Positions 11,412 to 23,777 of a stretch of DNA of 64,000 bases are shown in pieces. Below the pieces are notes generated by a model. It saw nothing but the letters and a program-made list of their open reading frames with translations, searched no databases and had not been told where the DNA came from. Location: positions 7,456,997 to 7,520,996 of the forward strand of contig JBCNJP010000019.1 in the NCBI GenBank assembly GCA_039602395.1, written 5' to 3'. The number at the start of each line of letters is the position of its first letter. The first letter of the stretch is position 1. The translations under genes and the position numbers were made by a program. This stretch comes from Deinandra increscens subsp. villosa. Taxonomy: Eukaryota; Streptophyta; Magnoliopsida; Asterales; Asteraceae.

Positions 11412-11850
11412 GTTCTGTTCGGATCTGTTAAAATTTCAACAAATTAAGCAAATCAAACGTGGTGATGAAGCAGATAGTGTGTGATTGTGTAAAATCGAGC
11501 TGAATTTTAAGACAATTTATGATGTAGAGAGAGAAAAAACAGAGGCATTGATGTTTACCGGATAAAATAGAGAAACAGAGGTTGAAGAACAGAGTATTTT
11601 TTGAGCTGAAACTGCTTGCCTTTTATAGTGTAACTGCCATTTTTTGCCCCCCAAATATCTCTCTCTCTCTATCTCACATAAACAGATAGAGAGAGAGAGA
11701 GAGTTGTGGGTTCTCTCTCATGGGGCTGTAGATCAGGGAGAAGATGACAAGATGCGGAGTTTCATGTTTTGTTTTGAGTATACATTTTGGCTCGTAAACG
11801 AGTGGCCACGTTACAGATATTATTTCATTATTAAAAATATATATATTTTA
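11412..11850 (-). promoter_or_regulatory. 5' leader and promoter region of AVT1 copy A
   Basis: No further coding sequence is seen. The region contains CT/GA runs (about 11,658-11,704) typical of plant core promoters and leaders, and is nearly identical to 39,233-39,665 in copy B. The exact transcription start cannot be read. Confidence 0.4.
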
Positions 11851-12104
11851 ACACTAGTTTTTTATCCCCGTGTGTTACAAGATTACTTTAAAAAAACTAT
11901 AAATCCAATCATAATATACGACAATTATGTATTTTTATATCTTTAGTAATTAAATAATTGGTTATTAAAATATTTTGGAATGCAACAAATAAAAAATTGG
12001 AAATACAAATACTCCATAATTAGAAGAATTGGTGGGAAAAATTATTGAGGATGAATGTGTAATACATGGCAATTGTAATGCAAAACTTCTTTTTATATAT
12101 ATAT

Positions 12105-12143
<39 letters not shown>

Positions 12144-12260
12144 TAGATATAGATAGATAGAGATATAGATATAGATAGATATAGATAGATATGTCGATAT
12201 TTATTATAGATTACTTTAATCTTATTTCTTAATCTTAAGTAAAATTTGATTATTTTAAAT
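11851..12260. repeat. A-specific insert with (GATA)n microsatellite
   Basis: Copies A and B diverge just after TTTTAAC. Copy A continues CTAGTTTTTTATCCCCGTGTG, which on the minus strand looks like a decayed Helitron terminus (CCCGTG-type hairpin then CTAG and T). A GATA/TAGA microsatellite occupies about 12,104-12,195. Similarity to copy B resumes near 12,265. No gene is seen. Confidence 0.4.
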
Positions 12261-12610
12261 TATATAATGATATTAAAATCATCAACCATTCTCGAATAAA
12301 AAGCAATTAATTACATAAAATTGATGTAAAAATCAGCTGGTTAAAAAAATGTTTATAAGCTATAGCCACGTATTAAAAAACTTTATTCTTTCATCACTGT
12401 CACCGTGTCTCGATCAAAACTTTTTTTATCGATCCGATCATTAGAATTGATCAGATCAGTATACACTTTATAATCAATAAACAGTATAATACACACAATA
12501 ACCATCATATAAATATAAATAATGCTTCGGTTCATCTCATGCTAACATGTATAAAGAATATGATGGATATAATAATATAAATTATAAAGTGAAAATTTTA
12601 TTATTTTTAA

Positions 12611-13742
12611 GGCTTATTGGATTTAAATAATCCCAACTATCATCAATTGGCCAATAATAATCCCAACTGAAGAAATTATGTTATAACAATCTCAACTTTC
12701 ACACTATTTTCTTTCAGTAAGCCTTTTCTAACAGAATGCTAACGGCGTTAACTATCTGATGACGTGGCTCGCCCAGCTGGATTTTTTTACTTTTTTTCTT
12801 TTTTCTAATTTCCTATTTTTTATGATGTGGCCATGTTATCCATATAATATTATTATATATCATTATTATAATCACTTTTTATTATTGTATATAATATATA
12901 CACACAAATACACAAGATTTGAGAACCCCCGACCTTCGTCTTCCTCGTCTTCTCCGACCAATTCATCATCGGCACACGATGACTACCACGGCCGACCACC
13001 ACCAACCTCACTATAGCAACCATTAACGCCATCAACACTAAGCATCACGTCTCCCTCTGCATCTTGTTCCCATCCCCGTCAACACTGGTAGTCGTGGATT
13101 AATGGGTGCGCCGGAAATGGCGACCCTGCTTCGACCTCCGCCACTATGGTGCGCCGGAAAGAAATAATAGTTAAAAACCCCCAACCTATTGGTTCGACCG
13201 TCATCTTCACCGCCGGGACTATTCCACCATCTTCATCGCCGGAACTATTCCAGTCGCCGGGACGATCCGCCACCACCGTCTTCTGTTTGCGTTGAAGATT
13301 TCATTGGTTGTGCGGCTACGGAGGAGGCGTTTGGCGATTTGCAGAACCATTGTAGCGAATAACAAGTGGCCGGAAATACGATCGGAGAAGGAGTGTAGCG
13401 CCTGAGAAGGAGGCTGAAGGCGGCAGAGAAGAGTTAGGGTTAGGTGGTTGTGCTGTTAAATGTTTTTTTTTTAAATTACATATATGGCCCCTATATTTTA
13501 TATTTTTACAAATACATCCTCATGTTGCCACATAAGTTTAAATATGGCATTAAATTAAAAATAAAATAAATAAGCCAGTCATCATTGCCACATCAGCAAA
13601 AACTAACTGAGTTAGCATTCTGTTAGAAAAGGCTTACTGAAAGAAAATAGTGTGAAAGTTGGGATTGTTATAAAACATTTCTTCAGTTGGGATTATTATT
13701 GGCTAATTGATGATAGTTGAGATTATTTAAATCCAATAACCC
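12611..13742. mobile_element. Pack-MULE-like element with about 145-bp inverted repeats (copy A only)
   Basis: A 1,132-bp insert is flanked by the 9-bp repeat TATTTTTAA (12,602-12,610 and 13,743-13,751). Its ends are long inverted repeats, GGCTTATTGGATTTAAATAA against GGTTATTGGATTTAAATAAT on the opposite strand. They continue for about 145 bp through TTCTTTCAGTAAGCC and AGAATGCTAAC. The interior at about 12,925-13,450 is GC-rich and exon-like, unlike the AT-rich surroundings, as in Pack-MULEs that carry host gene pieces. The source gene is not recognisable. Copy B lacks it. Confidence 0.82.
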
Positions 13743-13759
13743 TATTTTTAAAGGATTTA

Positions 13760-14171
13760 ATTAAAGGGAAAAAGACGAAAATAACCACTTTTACTAAATT
13801 TGGGACAAAAATAGCTCAATGAATATTTTTATCCAGCTTTTAGCCGTACCTTAACGGTCGCTAACGACTTCCGTTTAAACCCAAAACGACTGTTCTCATG
13901 ACCAACCACGGTACAACATGTGTCATCCACGGTCGTTAATACCTGAAAAAGGTCGTCGGCGACCGTCGTTTTCCGTCAAACGACCGTCGACAATTTTCGT
14001 CTCCAAGATTCCTGGAACGGTCGTCTGACACCGTTGTCGGGTGCGTCGACGACCATTACTTTAAAAAAATAATAAAAAATTACTCTGGTTTTCTTATCCG
14101 AGGTCGTAACGACCGTGGTCGACGGCGATCACCGTTTCAGTCGTCCGATCGGAACGGTGGTCGCCGTCGAT
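13760..14171. repeat. GC-rich repeat, probably another truncated DNA transposon
   Basis: The segment starts GGGAAAAAGACGAAAATAAC, which resembles a MULE terminal repeat. It then holds many CGGTCGT/ACGACCG motifs on both strands. No matching right end is seen before the gap, so boundaries and class are open. Confidence 0.35.
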
Positions 14172-14733
14172 GTGACACCCGAGAATTTCAAGGTTAACTT
14201 CCGTTAGACAAACCCGTTAGTTACGTTATAAGTNNNNNNNNNNNNNNNNNNNNNNNNNNNNNNNNNNNNNNNNNNNNNNNNNNNNNNNNNNNNNNNNNNN
14301 NNNNNNNNNNNNNNNNNNNNNNNNNNNNNNNNNNNNNNNNNNNNNNNNNNNNNNNNNNNNNNNNNNNNNNNNNNNNNNNNNNNNNNNNNNNNNNNNNNNN
14401 NNNNNNNNNNNNNNNNNNNNNNNNNNNNNNNNNNNNNNNNNNNNNNNNNNNNNNNNNNNNNNNNNNNNNNNNNNNNNNNNNNNNNNNNNNNNNNNNNNNN
14501 NNNNNNNNNNNNNNNNNNNNNNNNNNNNNNNNNNNNNNNNNNNNNNNNNNNNNNNNNNNNNNNNNNNNNNNNNNNNNNNNNNNNNNNNNNNNNNNNNNNN
14601 NNNNNNNNNNNNNNNNNNNNNNNNNNNNNNNNNNNNNNNNNNNNNNNNNNNNNNNNNNNNNNNNNNNNNNNNNNNNNNNNNNNNNNNNNNNNNNNNNNNN
14701 NNNNNNNNNNNNNNNNNNNNNNNNNNNNNNNNN
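14172..14733. other. Assembly gap (500 N) beside a possible LTR start
   Basis: Positions 14,234-14,733 are exactly 500 Ns, the usual placeholder for a gap of unknown size. Just before it, TGTGACACCCGAG (14,172) matches the usual start of plant Gypsy LTRs and resembles the start of the solo LTR at 28,659. An uncollapsed retrotransposon may lie in the gap. Confidence 0.6.
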
Positions 14734-16550
14734 GGGGTGTAGGATTCGCCATAACTAGCATAAAGCCATATCATTTTTATCAAAACTACCCTAAAACTAG
14801 CCTAATAAGACAAGGTGAAAATTTAAAACCTCAACTAATCAAATGCTCAACCGCCCTTCAAAAAAAAATCAAATGCTCAACCAATTTAGGCTTAAACTAG
14901 CCGCAAAAGTAACAAAAATCTAGCCGCCATAAAAGTAGATGTGTAGGCGAAGAAGTGACATCACATTTGCTGAAGAAGATTTGAAGCTGAAGGAGGTAGC
15001 CGCGTCCGCGTGCCACCCTTTGTGGCCTTCAAATACCAGATATAATCATTTTAAATAAATATATATTTAAGCACTTGACATAAAAATTATAAACATAAGT
15101 ATCCAAAAGTAAAACACAAGTTAAAATAATAATCATAAACATATTTATCTCATAATAATGTCACAAAGATGTAAGCTTAAATGGTAAAATTTTAAAGAAC
15201 ACTTTATTGAAATAAACGAGTACCTTACCGAACATTCACGAACACAGTCTTTGTTCATGTTAGCTTTTTTAACTAAACAAACGAAATTTTGTGTTCATGT
15301 TCGTTCATTTAATAAATAAACGAAGTAAATGAACTTACCGACGAACAGTTCACGAACTATTCATTGAATATTCGGTTATTTACGGCCCTAAATCAAGTAA
15401 AAGTAAAACATTCGACATGACACAAGATTATATTACATTTGATTTGTAAATCTGACATGACATTAGCATTAGCATTTACAAGTCATTCTTCATTCTCATC
15501 CCTATAATTTATGCATGTGTAATTATTTTTTTTCTCTTTTTCAATCATAGTGATAATTAAATAGTAATATTTTATACTCTTATAATTAACTTTTCTCTTT
15601 TGTTTTCACTCACAACCAAACCTCAAATTTTAGCGAATCAACAGTTTTTATTTAATCAAATATAGGAGAGAACAAAAATTTCCCCCCTTCTCTACTCAAA
15701 ACATTAATAACCAAACCTCAATTTTACATATTTATGGGAAATGGGTTGTGAATGCTCTAAGCGACGTCATGATAAAAAGCGTGTTTGCTCATTTGTGTTC
15801 GTAGAGTCCCTATCTACATCCATATAATATAACTAAAAAACATTATATTTTCTTTCTCCTTTTCAACTATATAACAATTCTTTATACTTTTATCATTATC
15901 TTTTATCGTTTTTTCACTCACAAGCATTTTAAAGAAATATTAAAAAAAAAGATGGGGAATGAACAATGTTTTATCAACTATAGGGATGGAGAATAACTTT
16001 TCTATCTCCTCAACTTACAAACAGTCATAAACAAACCATAAATTTTAAGGACTTCATCCACGAAAATATAAAGACTCTAATGTAAATCCTCTTAGAAACC
16101 AATAAATTAAACCCGTATGCTATCATTTTTTTTAACGGCTACACTAACATACGCTTAAGCCAAAACATCAAACACCAGGTTACATCATACAATCAGGTTC
16201 CAACTATTCCACCTACTCCAATCCGTACGCTATCATTTAGTTTGACAAAACTATATTTTTACAAAATTTTATATTATACGCATTCTCACAACATGTCACG
16301 TCTTTTGCTTTAAAAATATACTTTATAGAATAATTAAAAAAGCAACGGATATTCTCATTACTGGGATTCTAACATGTCCTGAGGATGCCCCTAGACGTTC
16401 ACCTACAGATAGTTCCCACAAGCTGAGTAAAAAAAGAAAAAGGTCGGCAAGTAGTCAAGATTTGTTCGTCATCAAACCTACACCGGTTACCAAGGAAGAA
16501 AAAACCTGGTAAATAATTTAAAAATAATACAAATGTCACCTTTCTCCCCG
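14734..16550. other. Intergenic AT-rich region
   Basis: No gene is seen. A repeat made of GTTCATG/GTTCGTTCATTTA and ACGAACA motifs lies at about 15,210-15,395. A poly(T)AACGGC relic at about 16,125-16,140 resembles the tail of the SINE family seen at 56,712. The last 100 bases are CT-rich and probably belong to the kinase gene promoter. Confidence 0.35.
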
Positions 16551-17071
16551 CTTTTCCCTCCATATATTCATCATCATCTCCGTCATTATCATCTTTCTCT
16601 CTCTGTAGTTTTCAACGGGTGTATATAGATAGATAGATAATAAGATGTGTTTGGTAAGCTAAATTCCATCTGCTTATCCTTGTTTACAAGTAACATCCTC
16701 CATTCTCCCACTCCTCCTTTCATTAGGGTTTGGAACATTCTAGTTCCTGATTCCCCCAGATACATCGCAAAAGGTATTTCTTTAGTTTTCTACTTATTAG
16801 TAATATATGCTGTCCATAAGTTGACTATTTACTCATTTCATCGAAAATTGGTCAGTAGATATTGATTTGTCAATCTTTAGATAAGATCATACAATTCGAT
16901 TCTGGAGATGTTCTCGAATTCGAATTGATTGCGTAATTTCCCTCCAGTCCAATCCAAATTAGACCAGCCTTTTGTTTTGTTATATTGAAACATTTCTTAA
17001 TTCACTGACAAAATTTGTTGGTTGTATCTGAAGAAGGATATTATAGTATGGTTGCAAAATATTGCTGAACC
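16551..17071 (+). promoter_or_regulatory. Probable 5' UTR region of the RLCK-VII kinase gene
   Basis: The stretch begins CT-rich (CTTTCTCTCTCTGTAG) and has no open frame of its own in register with the kinase. A leader intron is likely, because TTGTGTATCTGAAG-like text precedes the start, but its borders are not certain. Confidence 0.3.
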
Positions 17072-18830
17072 ATGAAGGTTATGAATTGTTTCTCCTTCTC
17101 TCATGGAGAACCCAAGACCACAAAGTCAACTTCGGTTCGGTCCCTCATGCCCATGTCAAACGGTCAAGGGGCGAGGAAACCGGGCTCCGACTTTAGATCA
17201 ATGGATATGTCTGATGTTAGCACAGTGTCATCCACAAGGGCTTCGTCGGTTTCGTTCACAAGTTTGACTCAGAACCCGAGTGGCAAAAGCAACAATAACC
17301 TCAAGGAGTTTTCATTTGCTGAGATGAAAACCGCCACAAGGAATTTCAGCCGGGCTCTCATGATAGGGGAAGGCGGGTTTGGAGGGGTGTTTCGGGCTGT
17401 GATACGAACCGCAGACGGGTCTGGCCAGAAGATGGATGTTGCTATCAAGCAACTTAGCAGTAGAGGATTGCAGGTTACTGTTTGATCCATCTAACCTGTA
17501 TTTTCTTGAATTAGAAAAAAAATGATATTTACTGTTCAGGTTCCATTTTGATTAATTTCTCAGGGCCACAAAGAATGGGTGACAGAGGTAAATGTTCTCG
17601 GGTTTGTTGACCATCCGAACCTGGTCAAACTTGTGGGATATAGCTCTGAAGATGATGAAAGAGGGATCCAACGGCTACTTGTGTATGAGTATATGCCAAA
17701 CAGGAGTGTTCATGATCATTTGTCTAGGTTTCAAACGCCTCTTCCGTGGTCTACCAGGCTTAAAATTGCTCAAGATGCTGCTCGAGGCTTGGCTTATCTC
17801 CATGAAGAAATGGAATTTCAGGTACCTCTTTGATCAGTGATGGGCTGTTGATGAATATGTAATCATATCTGACATGATAAATATTCATATATTTTTTAGA
17901 AGGTATAAAAATGTGTTTGTAGCTTCACCTAACCTGTTTTGAACCATATACAAGAGTGCCCATCTTGACCGCCGGTTACCTTAAGTCCTGAGCTGACCCA
18001 CCCTTTTTGTAACCTCCCCTAGGTGATGTTTTGATCTTGTTGATGACACCATGCTATTGATTATGTTAACGCAGATAATCTTTCGAGATTTCAAATCTTC
18101 AAACATTCTCTTGGACGAGAACTGGAACGCTAAGCTATCCGATTTTGGGCTTGCCAGGCTTGGTCCAACAGATGAGCTAAGCCATATATCAACAGCAGTA
18201 AGTTAAAACAATCCTTAACCCAAATAAACAGTACAGAGAAAGAACAACCTAACCCCTTATAGCCCAAATTAAAACGTTTGTTATGTTTAACAGGTTGTTG
18301 GAACAGTTGGATGTGCAGCTCCAGAATACGTCCAGACAGGACGGCTAACATACAAAAGTGACGTTTGGAGCTTTGGAATCTTTTTATATGAACTTATCAC
18401 GGCTCGAAGACCGTTTGACCGTAACAGGCCAAAAAACGAGCAAAAGCTCTTGGATTGGGTGAGACCACATCTCTCCAACGACCCACGGAAATTTCAGAAG
18501 ATTATGGACCCTCGGCTTGCAGGGAACTACTCGGTCAAATCGGCTCAAAAGCTAGCAGCTTTAGCTAACAAGTGCTTGCGAAGACAAGCAAAACTGAGGC
18601 CAAAAATGAGCCAAGTGTTGGAGATTTTGAACTCGATTGTGGAAGATGAGATTGCTGAGAACTTGGAGGAAGCACCACCACCCTGTTTTGAAGGCGCATC
18701 GACCCCAAAAAATGGTGTTTTTGAGAGGTCAATAAAAGGGGAGTTGAAGAAAACTCTTCTGGATCCAGTTGGTGGAGAGAATAGATGGTTGCTTTGTCTG
18801 AGTCCTAAAGTTATGAGCTCTAGTTACTAG
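17072..18830 (+). CDS. Receptor-like cytoplasmic kinase, subfamily VII (PCRK/PBL-like)
   Basis: Four exons (17072-17473, 17564-17821, 18075-18197, 18294-18830) all join in phase and give 439 aa. It is a Ser/Thr kinase of RLCK-VII, soluble kinases that relay signals from plasma-membrane immune receptors. The glycine loop GEGGFGGVF is at 99-107, the VAIK lysine at 126, the catalytic loop FRDFKSSN at 223-230 (Asp225) and DFG Asp at 243. The usual GYAAPEY reads GCAAPEY here (268 Cys). The spliced phrase HKEWVTEVNVLG and the block RLLVYEYMPNRSVHDHL match the PCRK1/PCRK2 group. The N-terminus (MKVMNCFSF, or MNCFSF from the second Met at 17,081) has no Gly2 for myristoylation; Cys could be palmitoylated. 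The C-tail is long and poorly conserved. It lies tail-to-tail with the OTU gene. Confidence 0.93.
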
Positions 18831-19403
18831 TTGGGGAAGCCTGAACTGGTGCATATGGAAATTGTTTGTATAGGAAGTCTTCAAATGATGTCTTAATGTG
18901 TGTGATTTTGAATGGCTTATACTTTTCAAATGTATGTATTATAATATCAAGCTTGTGAGCAGCCGGTGTGACAGCTAGAGTTTGTAAGAGCATGTTTTTT
19001 CTACTAAAACCATGAGCTGGGGTGGCAGCTAGGATTTCAGACTTCAGAGGGCATGTTCTGCTATGGTTCCAAGCTGCTGGTGTTAACTTCTTGTTACAGC
19101 AACCAAAGTTTTTGAGGGTGGGTTGTGTGTATAATACGTTTACATATGAGTTTATACGATAATTGTTTAACAGTCATGGTCAAATGTAAAACATCTCAAA
19201 TGCTTATATATTAGATATTCCTATGTTCTGCAAAATCTGTCATAGTACTAATTTTTAGAAGCTAGCTCAATAAGTGAGAAAAGACAAAAGTAACTGAAAA
19301 ATTGATGAACAACTAAAAAACAATAAGAAATCTATACATCTATATTAATTCACCTCTCATCTATTCAAAGATTATGTACCCTGTTTGTGTGTCCAAATGC
19401 CAT
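18831..19403. other. Convergent intergenic region with 3' UTRs
   Basis: These 573 bases separate the stop codons of the kinase (+) and the deubiquitinase (-). A pseudo-repeated phrase CCATGAGCTGG/GGTGGCAGCTAGGAT occurs at about 18,960-19,080. No gene is seen. Confidence 0.4.
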
Positions 19404-22125
19404 TCAACTCCCAAGCATCCACCATTTCTTCTTCCTTTTGGACTCCATGATTGGCAGCTCTGTGTAAGAAAACATGGTGAAGATGGAACTCAGTACAACA
19501 CCAATAATTCATATACTTGAGAATGTCCCCTAACCAAAACTAAGCCGATTTAATTTCCTTTCAGTTTAGATATTTTGTTAATGTGAATAGGTGGGAATTA
19601 TAGACTAGATTACATAACTTACCTCCTTCCGGATAAATTGAATTGTAGTGCACCTCGGCCCAAAAGCTCAAGAAGATGACTGCAGATGGTTCAGACCACA
19701 CAGTATTTAACAAACTTGCTACATTTATTAGGATATATGCATGACGAACCAAGTATTGAATCCCTAAATGCATGTGTTATTCTAGCAGATAATATTTACT
19801 TGTTAATACTGCTAAAATACCAATATATGGTTTGACAAGTCAAATTATAATGAGACTGGTACATAAACAAACTTACTTCTCTTTGACTTTTGAACACATG
19901 GTAGAATCTCAATGTAGCATGTATCCTTGTATGAAGTTAAGACGAATATCTTGACTCCAAACTGCAATTGTCAGAAATATGAGATTAATAGCTGAAATAG
20001 GGAAACAGTGAGTGTCTTTGTGTCATGGTATATTGGTACGTAAACGAAAATTGTTAGTACCGCATCAGCAGCAGCCTGCAATGTGACATGATCACCCCAT
20101 TCGCCATTCCTGTAATGATTTTGGTTAGACATTTAGAAATGAAAAGGTATACATTGTAAATACCAAAGAAATCGTAATATACATGCTGATTCTATTCAAG
20201 TACTCATTGTAAGCCATTGGAACATAAGCCGCATACAGTTCTGGGTGACACTTGAGCTGATCACACAAACGATTGAGATCATCAATACCAAATCCTGCAA
20301 CAGCAAGGAATTGCTGGCTAGATGAACTGAAACATGATAAACTTATGACTATGCTGAATCGAAACAAGTGTAATTTGAAATTGTGAATGAGTGTTTGTAG
20401 CTCCCATGCATTCAAATTACAAAACAGACTTGTTTCCAATTACAATAATCATGACTATCTCCAGTTTATTGTTCCACTTCTGCTAGCCAGCTTAGGATGT
20501 GCCAAAGGAGCATATAAAAATTACACCAATATTACCTTAACCTACCTGATGAACAACTTGTTCCCTCACAAGCTTGTGGTGCTCACTGGAGCGGTAGATT
20601 TGATCTGACAAGGAGCGGAACTAAACAAGAATACAGGATGAATAATTAAAAAAATAAATCATTTATATATAGATACAAGGCTTGTTACAGACACACATAT
20701 GAGGAAAAGAAAGGAGGGTATAAAAAATCAGAAAGAACTGGCACATTCATTTGATCCAATGAGTCATATTTATTAAAATGTGGTTTCTTGAAGCACCAGA
20801 TAAAAAAAAGAAGAGGTCAAAGTATTACAAATTTCTGTAAGATTGACAAATTTTATATGCTATGCACACTAAATAGTCAAAGCCGATTAGGATTAGGAAG
20901 GGCGTGAGTTCAAACCTGGCAGTTACCATCCCCTGAAACTTTAAGTTCAACTAGCTCATAAATCTGTAATCTGGAAAAAAATATCAAGGAATATCATTGG
21001 TAGGCACACACGAGTACAACAATAAACAACTGAATACAAAAGGCATTATAATCAACCACAAAAAGCTACAAACTTGTAATGATACAGTAAGCACTTAACG
21101 TATAAAAATAGTAGTAAAAAATAACCTGTCCATTAGCCTCTGATGATCTGATGTTGCTTCATCAGCAGTGGGCATTTCTCCATTTACCTTAGGGATATGC
21201 TGCATTACACCACATATGAACAAATATCCCACCAACATAATTATCAATGCATATCTATTGAACAAATAGATCTCAAGTTGTTCAAAATCAAGCCAATTTG
21301 GTCTTGAATATGCACATGACATATTCATCACCAAGCCAGTGTCTTTGAAATACATGTACTTCAATTAGTTTAAAGGTGTAATTTTTTTTAAGCACATAAT
21401 CACCAAACAAGAGTATTTGTCAAGAAAACCAACCAAAAACCTAAAAGACAATTAGTGAACACCTAATATATCTTAGACCCATAACTCAAAAGAAACTTAC
21501 ACGGATGGGCATCATTTGATTTATCCTCTTTCCTACTTCACCATCAAGAATAGACTCGTCTGCCATCTCAGGGGTACACAATTGATACTCATCATCACCA
21601 GATCTTTCTTCATGTTCCAAATCTTGTTCTTCATTACCCTCAGGCTCTAAATTGATGACCCATATATCAGAATACGGTTCCAGAAAGAAAACAAGGGCTA
21701 TGTAAACATTAACTTTCCTAATTTTACCCGGTACTATAATTACCATGTCGTTTGGAAGTAGCAGGCCAATCCTGAGCAAGTACCGATTCTTTTTGATAAT
21801 TTTCTCCTACTGATCCATGATTCTCTTCCTCTGCAACTCGTGCTAGTTCTTCTTGTAAAGCACGTGCAATCATCTCATCATTTTCAACATTGGTGCAAGA
21901 TGACTCCTTACCATTCTCAATGTGAGCAATATTCGACATCTCATCATTCTCAACACTGGCATTATTTGACTCACAATAACCTTCACTAACATACTCAACA
22001 CTAGATAAATCCTTGTCAAAATGAGTAAAAACAGCAGGAGATCCACCATTAGTTACTGTACAAACTTCCATGAGATGATGAAGACCCCATCTAACAATAT
22101 CAGGATCATGTTCCTGTTCAGGCAT
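19404..22125 (-). CDS. OTU-domain deubiquitinating enzyme (OTU9/10/12-like)
   Basis: Ten exons join in frame to 350 aa: 21744-22125, 21501-21646, 21126-21199, 20916-20970, 20546-20620, 20183-20256, 20061-20109, 19877-19961, 19623-19679 and 19404-19459. This is a cysteine protease that removes ubiquitin. The catalytic core reads SGDGNCQ|FRSLSDQIYRSSEHH, with Asp215 and nucleophile Cys218. It continues GEWGDHVTLQAAADAFGVKI and WAEVHYNSIYPEGE, with catalytic His324. The N-terminal third (from DPDIVRWGLHHL) is acidic and contains a run like NDEMIARALQEELARVAEEE. The C-terminus is the basic ESKRKKKWW typical of the plant OTU9-12 clade. The start is the ATG at 22,125; an upstream in-frame GTG is ignored. 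All family landmarks are present. Confidence 0.94.
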
Positions 22126-23777
22126 CTTCACCTACGATTCGAATTAACTATATCCTCTAGCAAAACTGTTATTGAGATTTGTAAACTTATCGTTGTGTAT
22201 TTTTTCAACAAAATCAGCAAGCAGCAAACCCTAACCTCAATGGCTCAATCCAAACGTTCCTACAAAATCCAAAAGGTACAATCCAAATAACCTAATTTAA
22301 TCATGAACATAAGATGCGGAGCAAGTACACCTAACATTCAACCGAATCCGTTCGGCTTTCAAACTGTGTATCTATTGCAAATTTAAATATGATTAAAGGT
22401 ATGATGAATAATAACTCGAGAGATACCTTCTGCCTTCACGCTATAATCGGCGAAAAGTTGAAAGTACAAGGAGATTCGTGTGAACGGTTTTAAATGTGAA
22501 ATCTAGATTTGAATAGAATTAAAAAGTGCGGCGGAGCAACCGTCGCCATCAATCGCCGGCATTCCTGAATCAGTTACCGTGGGCCCATTTTGAGTAATCG
22601 GGGAGGAGAGGGAGGAGTAAACGGAACCGTTAACGGTGTTTACACGGCGATAACGTCCACGCCACCTAGGGTTTGATGTCAGTAACGGACTAGTGGTTTT
22701 TGTTCAATAGTCGGCTAAAAGTAAAAAGTAAAAACTAAATAATTGAAATAGGCCCAATTTGGGGATTTGGCCCATATCTAACCAGTAGCTAGCCCAAATA
22801 CAAGTTGAGCTGTAAAATGAAAAAACCTCTTATTCTCCGAGGTGTTCAGATTGGGTTATTAATATTTAGCAACCGGTTGGGTTCTAAACGGATCCGCTTT
22901 GTCAACTTTGTGTTAAAATTGGTTCTTTTTTAAAGTAACAATTCGGGTAGAAAACGGTTTAGTGAAGAAAACAATCGAAGTAGGCAGCAAAACACCCTTT
23001 TAAAATTATTTTAAAAATTTGGAACTGGTTTTTAACTTTTAAAACGTATAAAACTATTTTAAAATAAAAAGTAAATAAAATATCCTTCCCTATACATTTA
23101 ATTTTCAATTTTTAATTCGAGACTCATGTATTAAAAAAAAACTGTAGATATATCCACCCACCAAATTGATATATTCACCTATTTCCCACGACCGTTTCAT
23201 GTGAAACGACCTCAAAACGACCTCAATACGATTTGTGGAAAAGGGAGGGGCCTGAATTTTAAGGTTGTCGTCGTCGCGACACGTCACCTCGTTTTGCCTG
23301 AAACGACCGTAGAAATTGGGTTTCTCTAGTTTTAAAAGTTTTAAATGTCACGTACACATACACCCCCCCCCCCCCCCCCCCTCCCCAAAAAAAAATTTTG
23401 AGAAAATTAAAAATGACTTGTCTTTTATCCAATATCACACCCATCCACAATAACATAAAATTTGGGTAACGTGTCATATAAATGACCTCTGCACCGTGAA
23501 TTTAAAAAATAATGTATCTTTTCAGAAGCAAACTCAAGCATATTCACATAAAACCATGCTAACATATCTACCAAAAATGATCATTGGTCATTTACAGTTC
23601 TCTCTTTACAAGACATAAAAACCATTATATAACCTCAAAATCAAGACTCCCTATCCTGTTTAATCATTTGATAAAAAAAATTCAATGCTCATATTCACAT
23701 AGAGATGAAACTATCAAAGTTGATGGTGACACTCTCTTATTACTTTGTTCCTTACCAAAAAGCTAGATACCACCGCC
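22126..23777. other. OTU gene promoter/leader and AT-rich spacer
   Basis: No gene is seen. A GC-richer patch at about 22,430-22,680 is likely the OTU gene leader and promoter. A run of about 19 C at 23,364-23,382 follows CACATACAC and is followed by A-rich DNA. The last 400 bases are probably the Pumilio 3' UTR. Confidence 0.4.

Larger units (their letters stand above)
1..12600. repeat. Segmental duplication, copy A (extends left of window)
   Basis: Window position 1 matches position 26,101 base for base at the start, and the two regions then run colinearly through the Pumilio 5' exons and the whole AVT1 gene. Similarity is still visible at about 12,470-12,600 against 40,080-40,180. Exons of the two AVT1 copies differ by only a few bases. 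Copy A carries insertions that B lacks (2,419-5,480, about 11,850-12,260, 12,611-13,742) and lacks three that B has. The left limit is outside the window. Confidence 0.95.

Noticed and set aside
12759..13276. Possible genes inside the Pack-MULE-like element
   Set aside because: Frames are short, on both strands, with no recognisable domain or conserved splice pattern.
14204..14783. Two long open frames across the gap
   Set aside because: They consist of Ns read as unknown residues.
20880..20925. tRNA-like B box (GAGTTCAAACCTGG) near the OTU gene
   Set aside because: It overlaps the splice donor after the catalytic DGNCQ exon; no cloverleaf or A box at proper distance.
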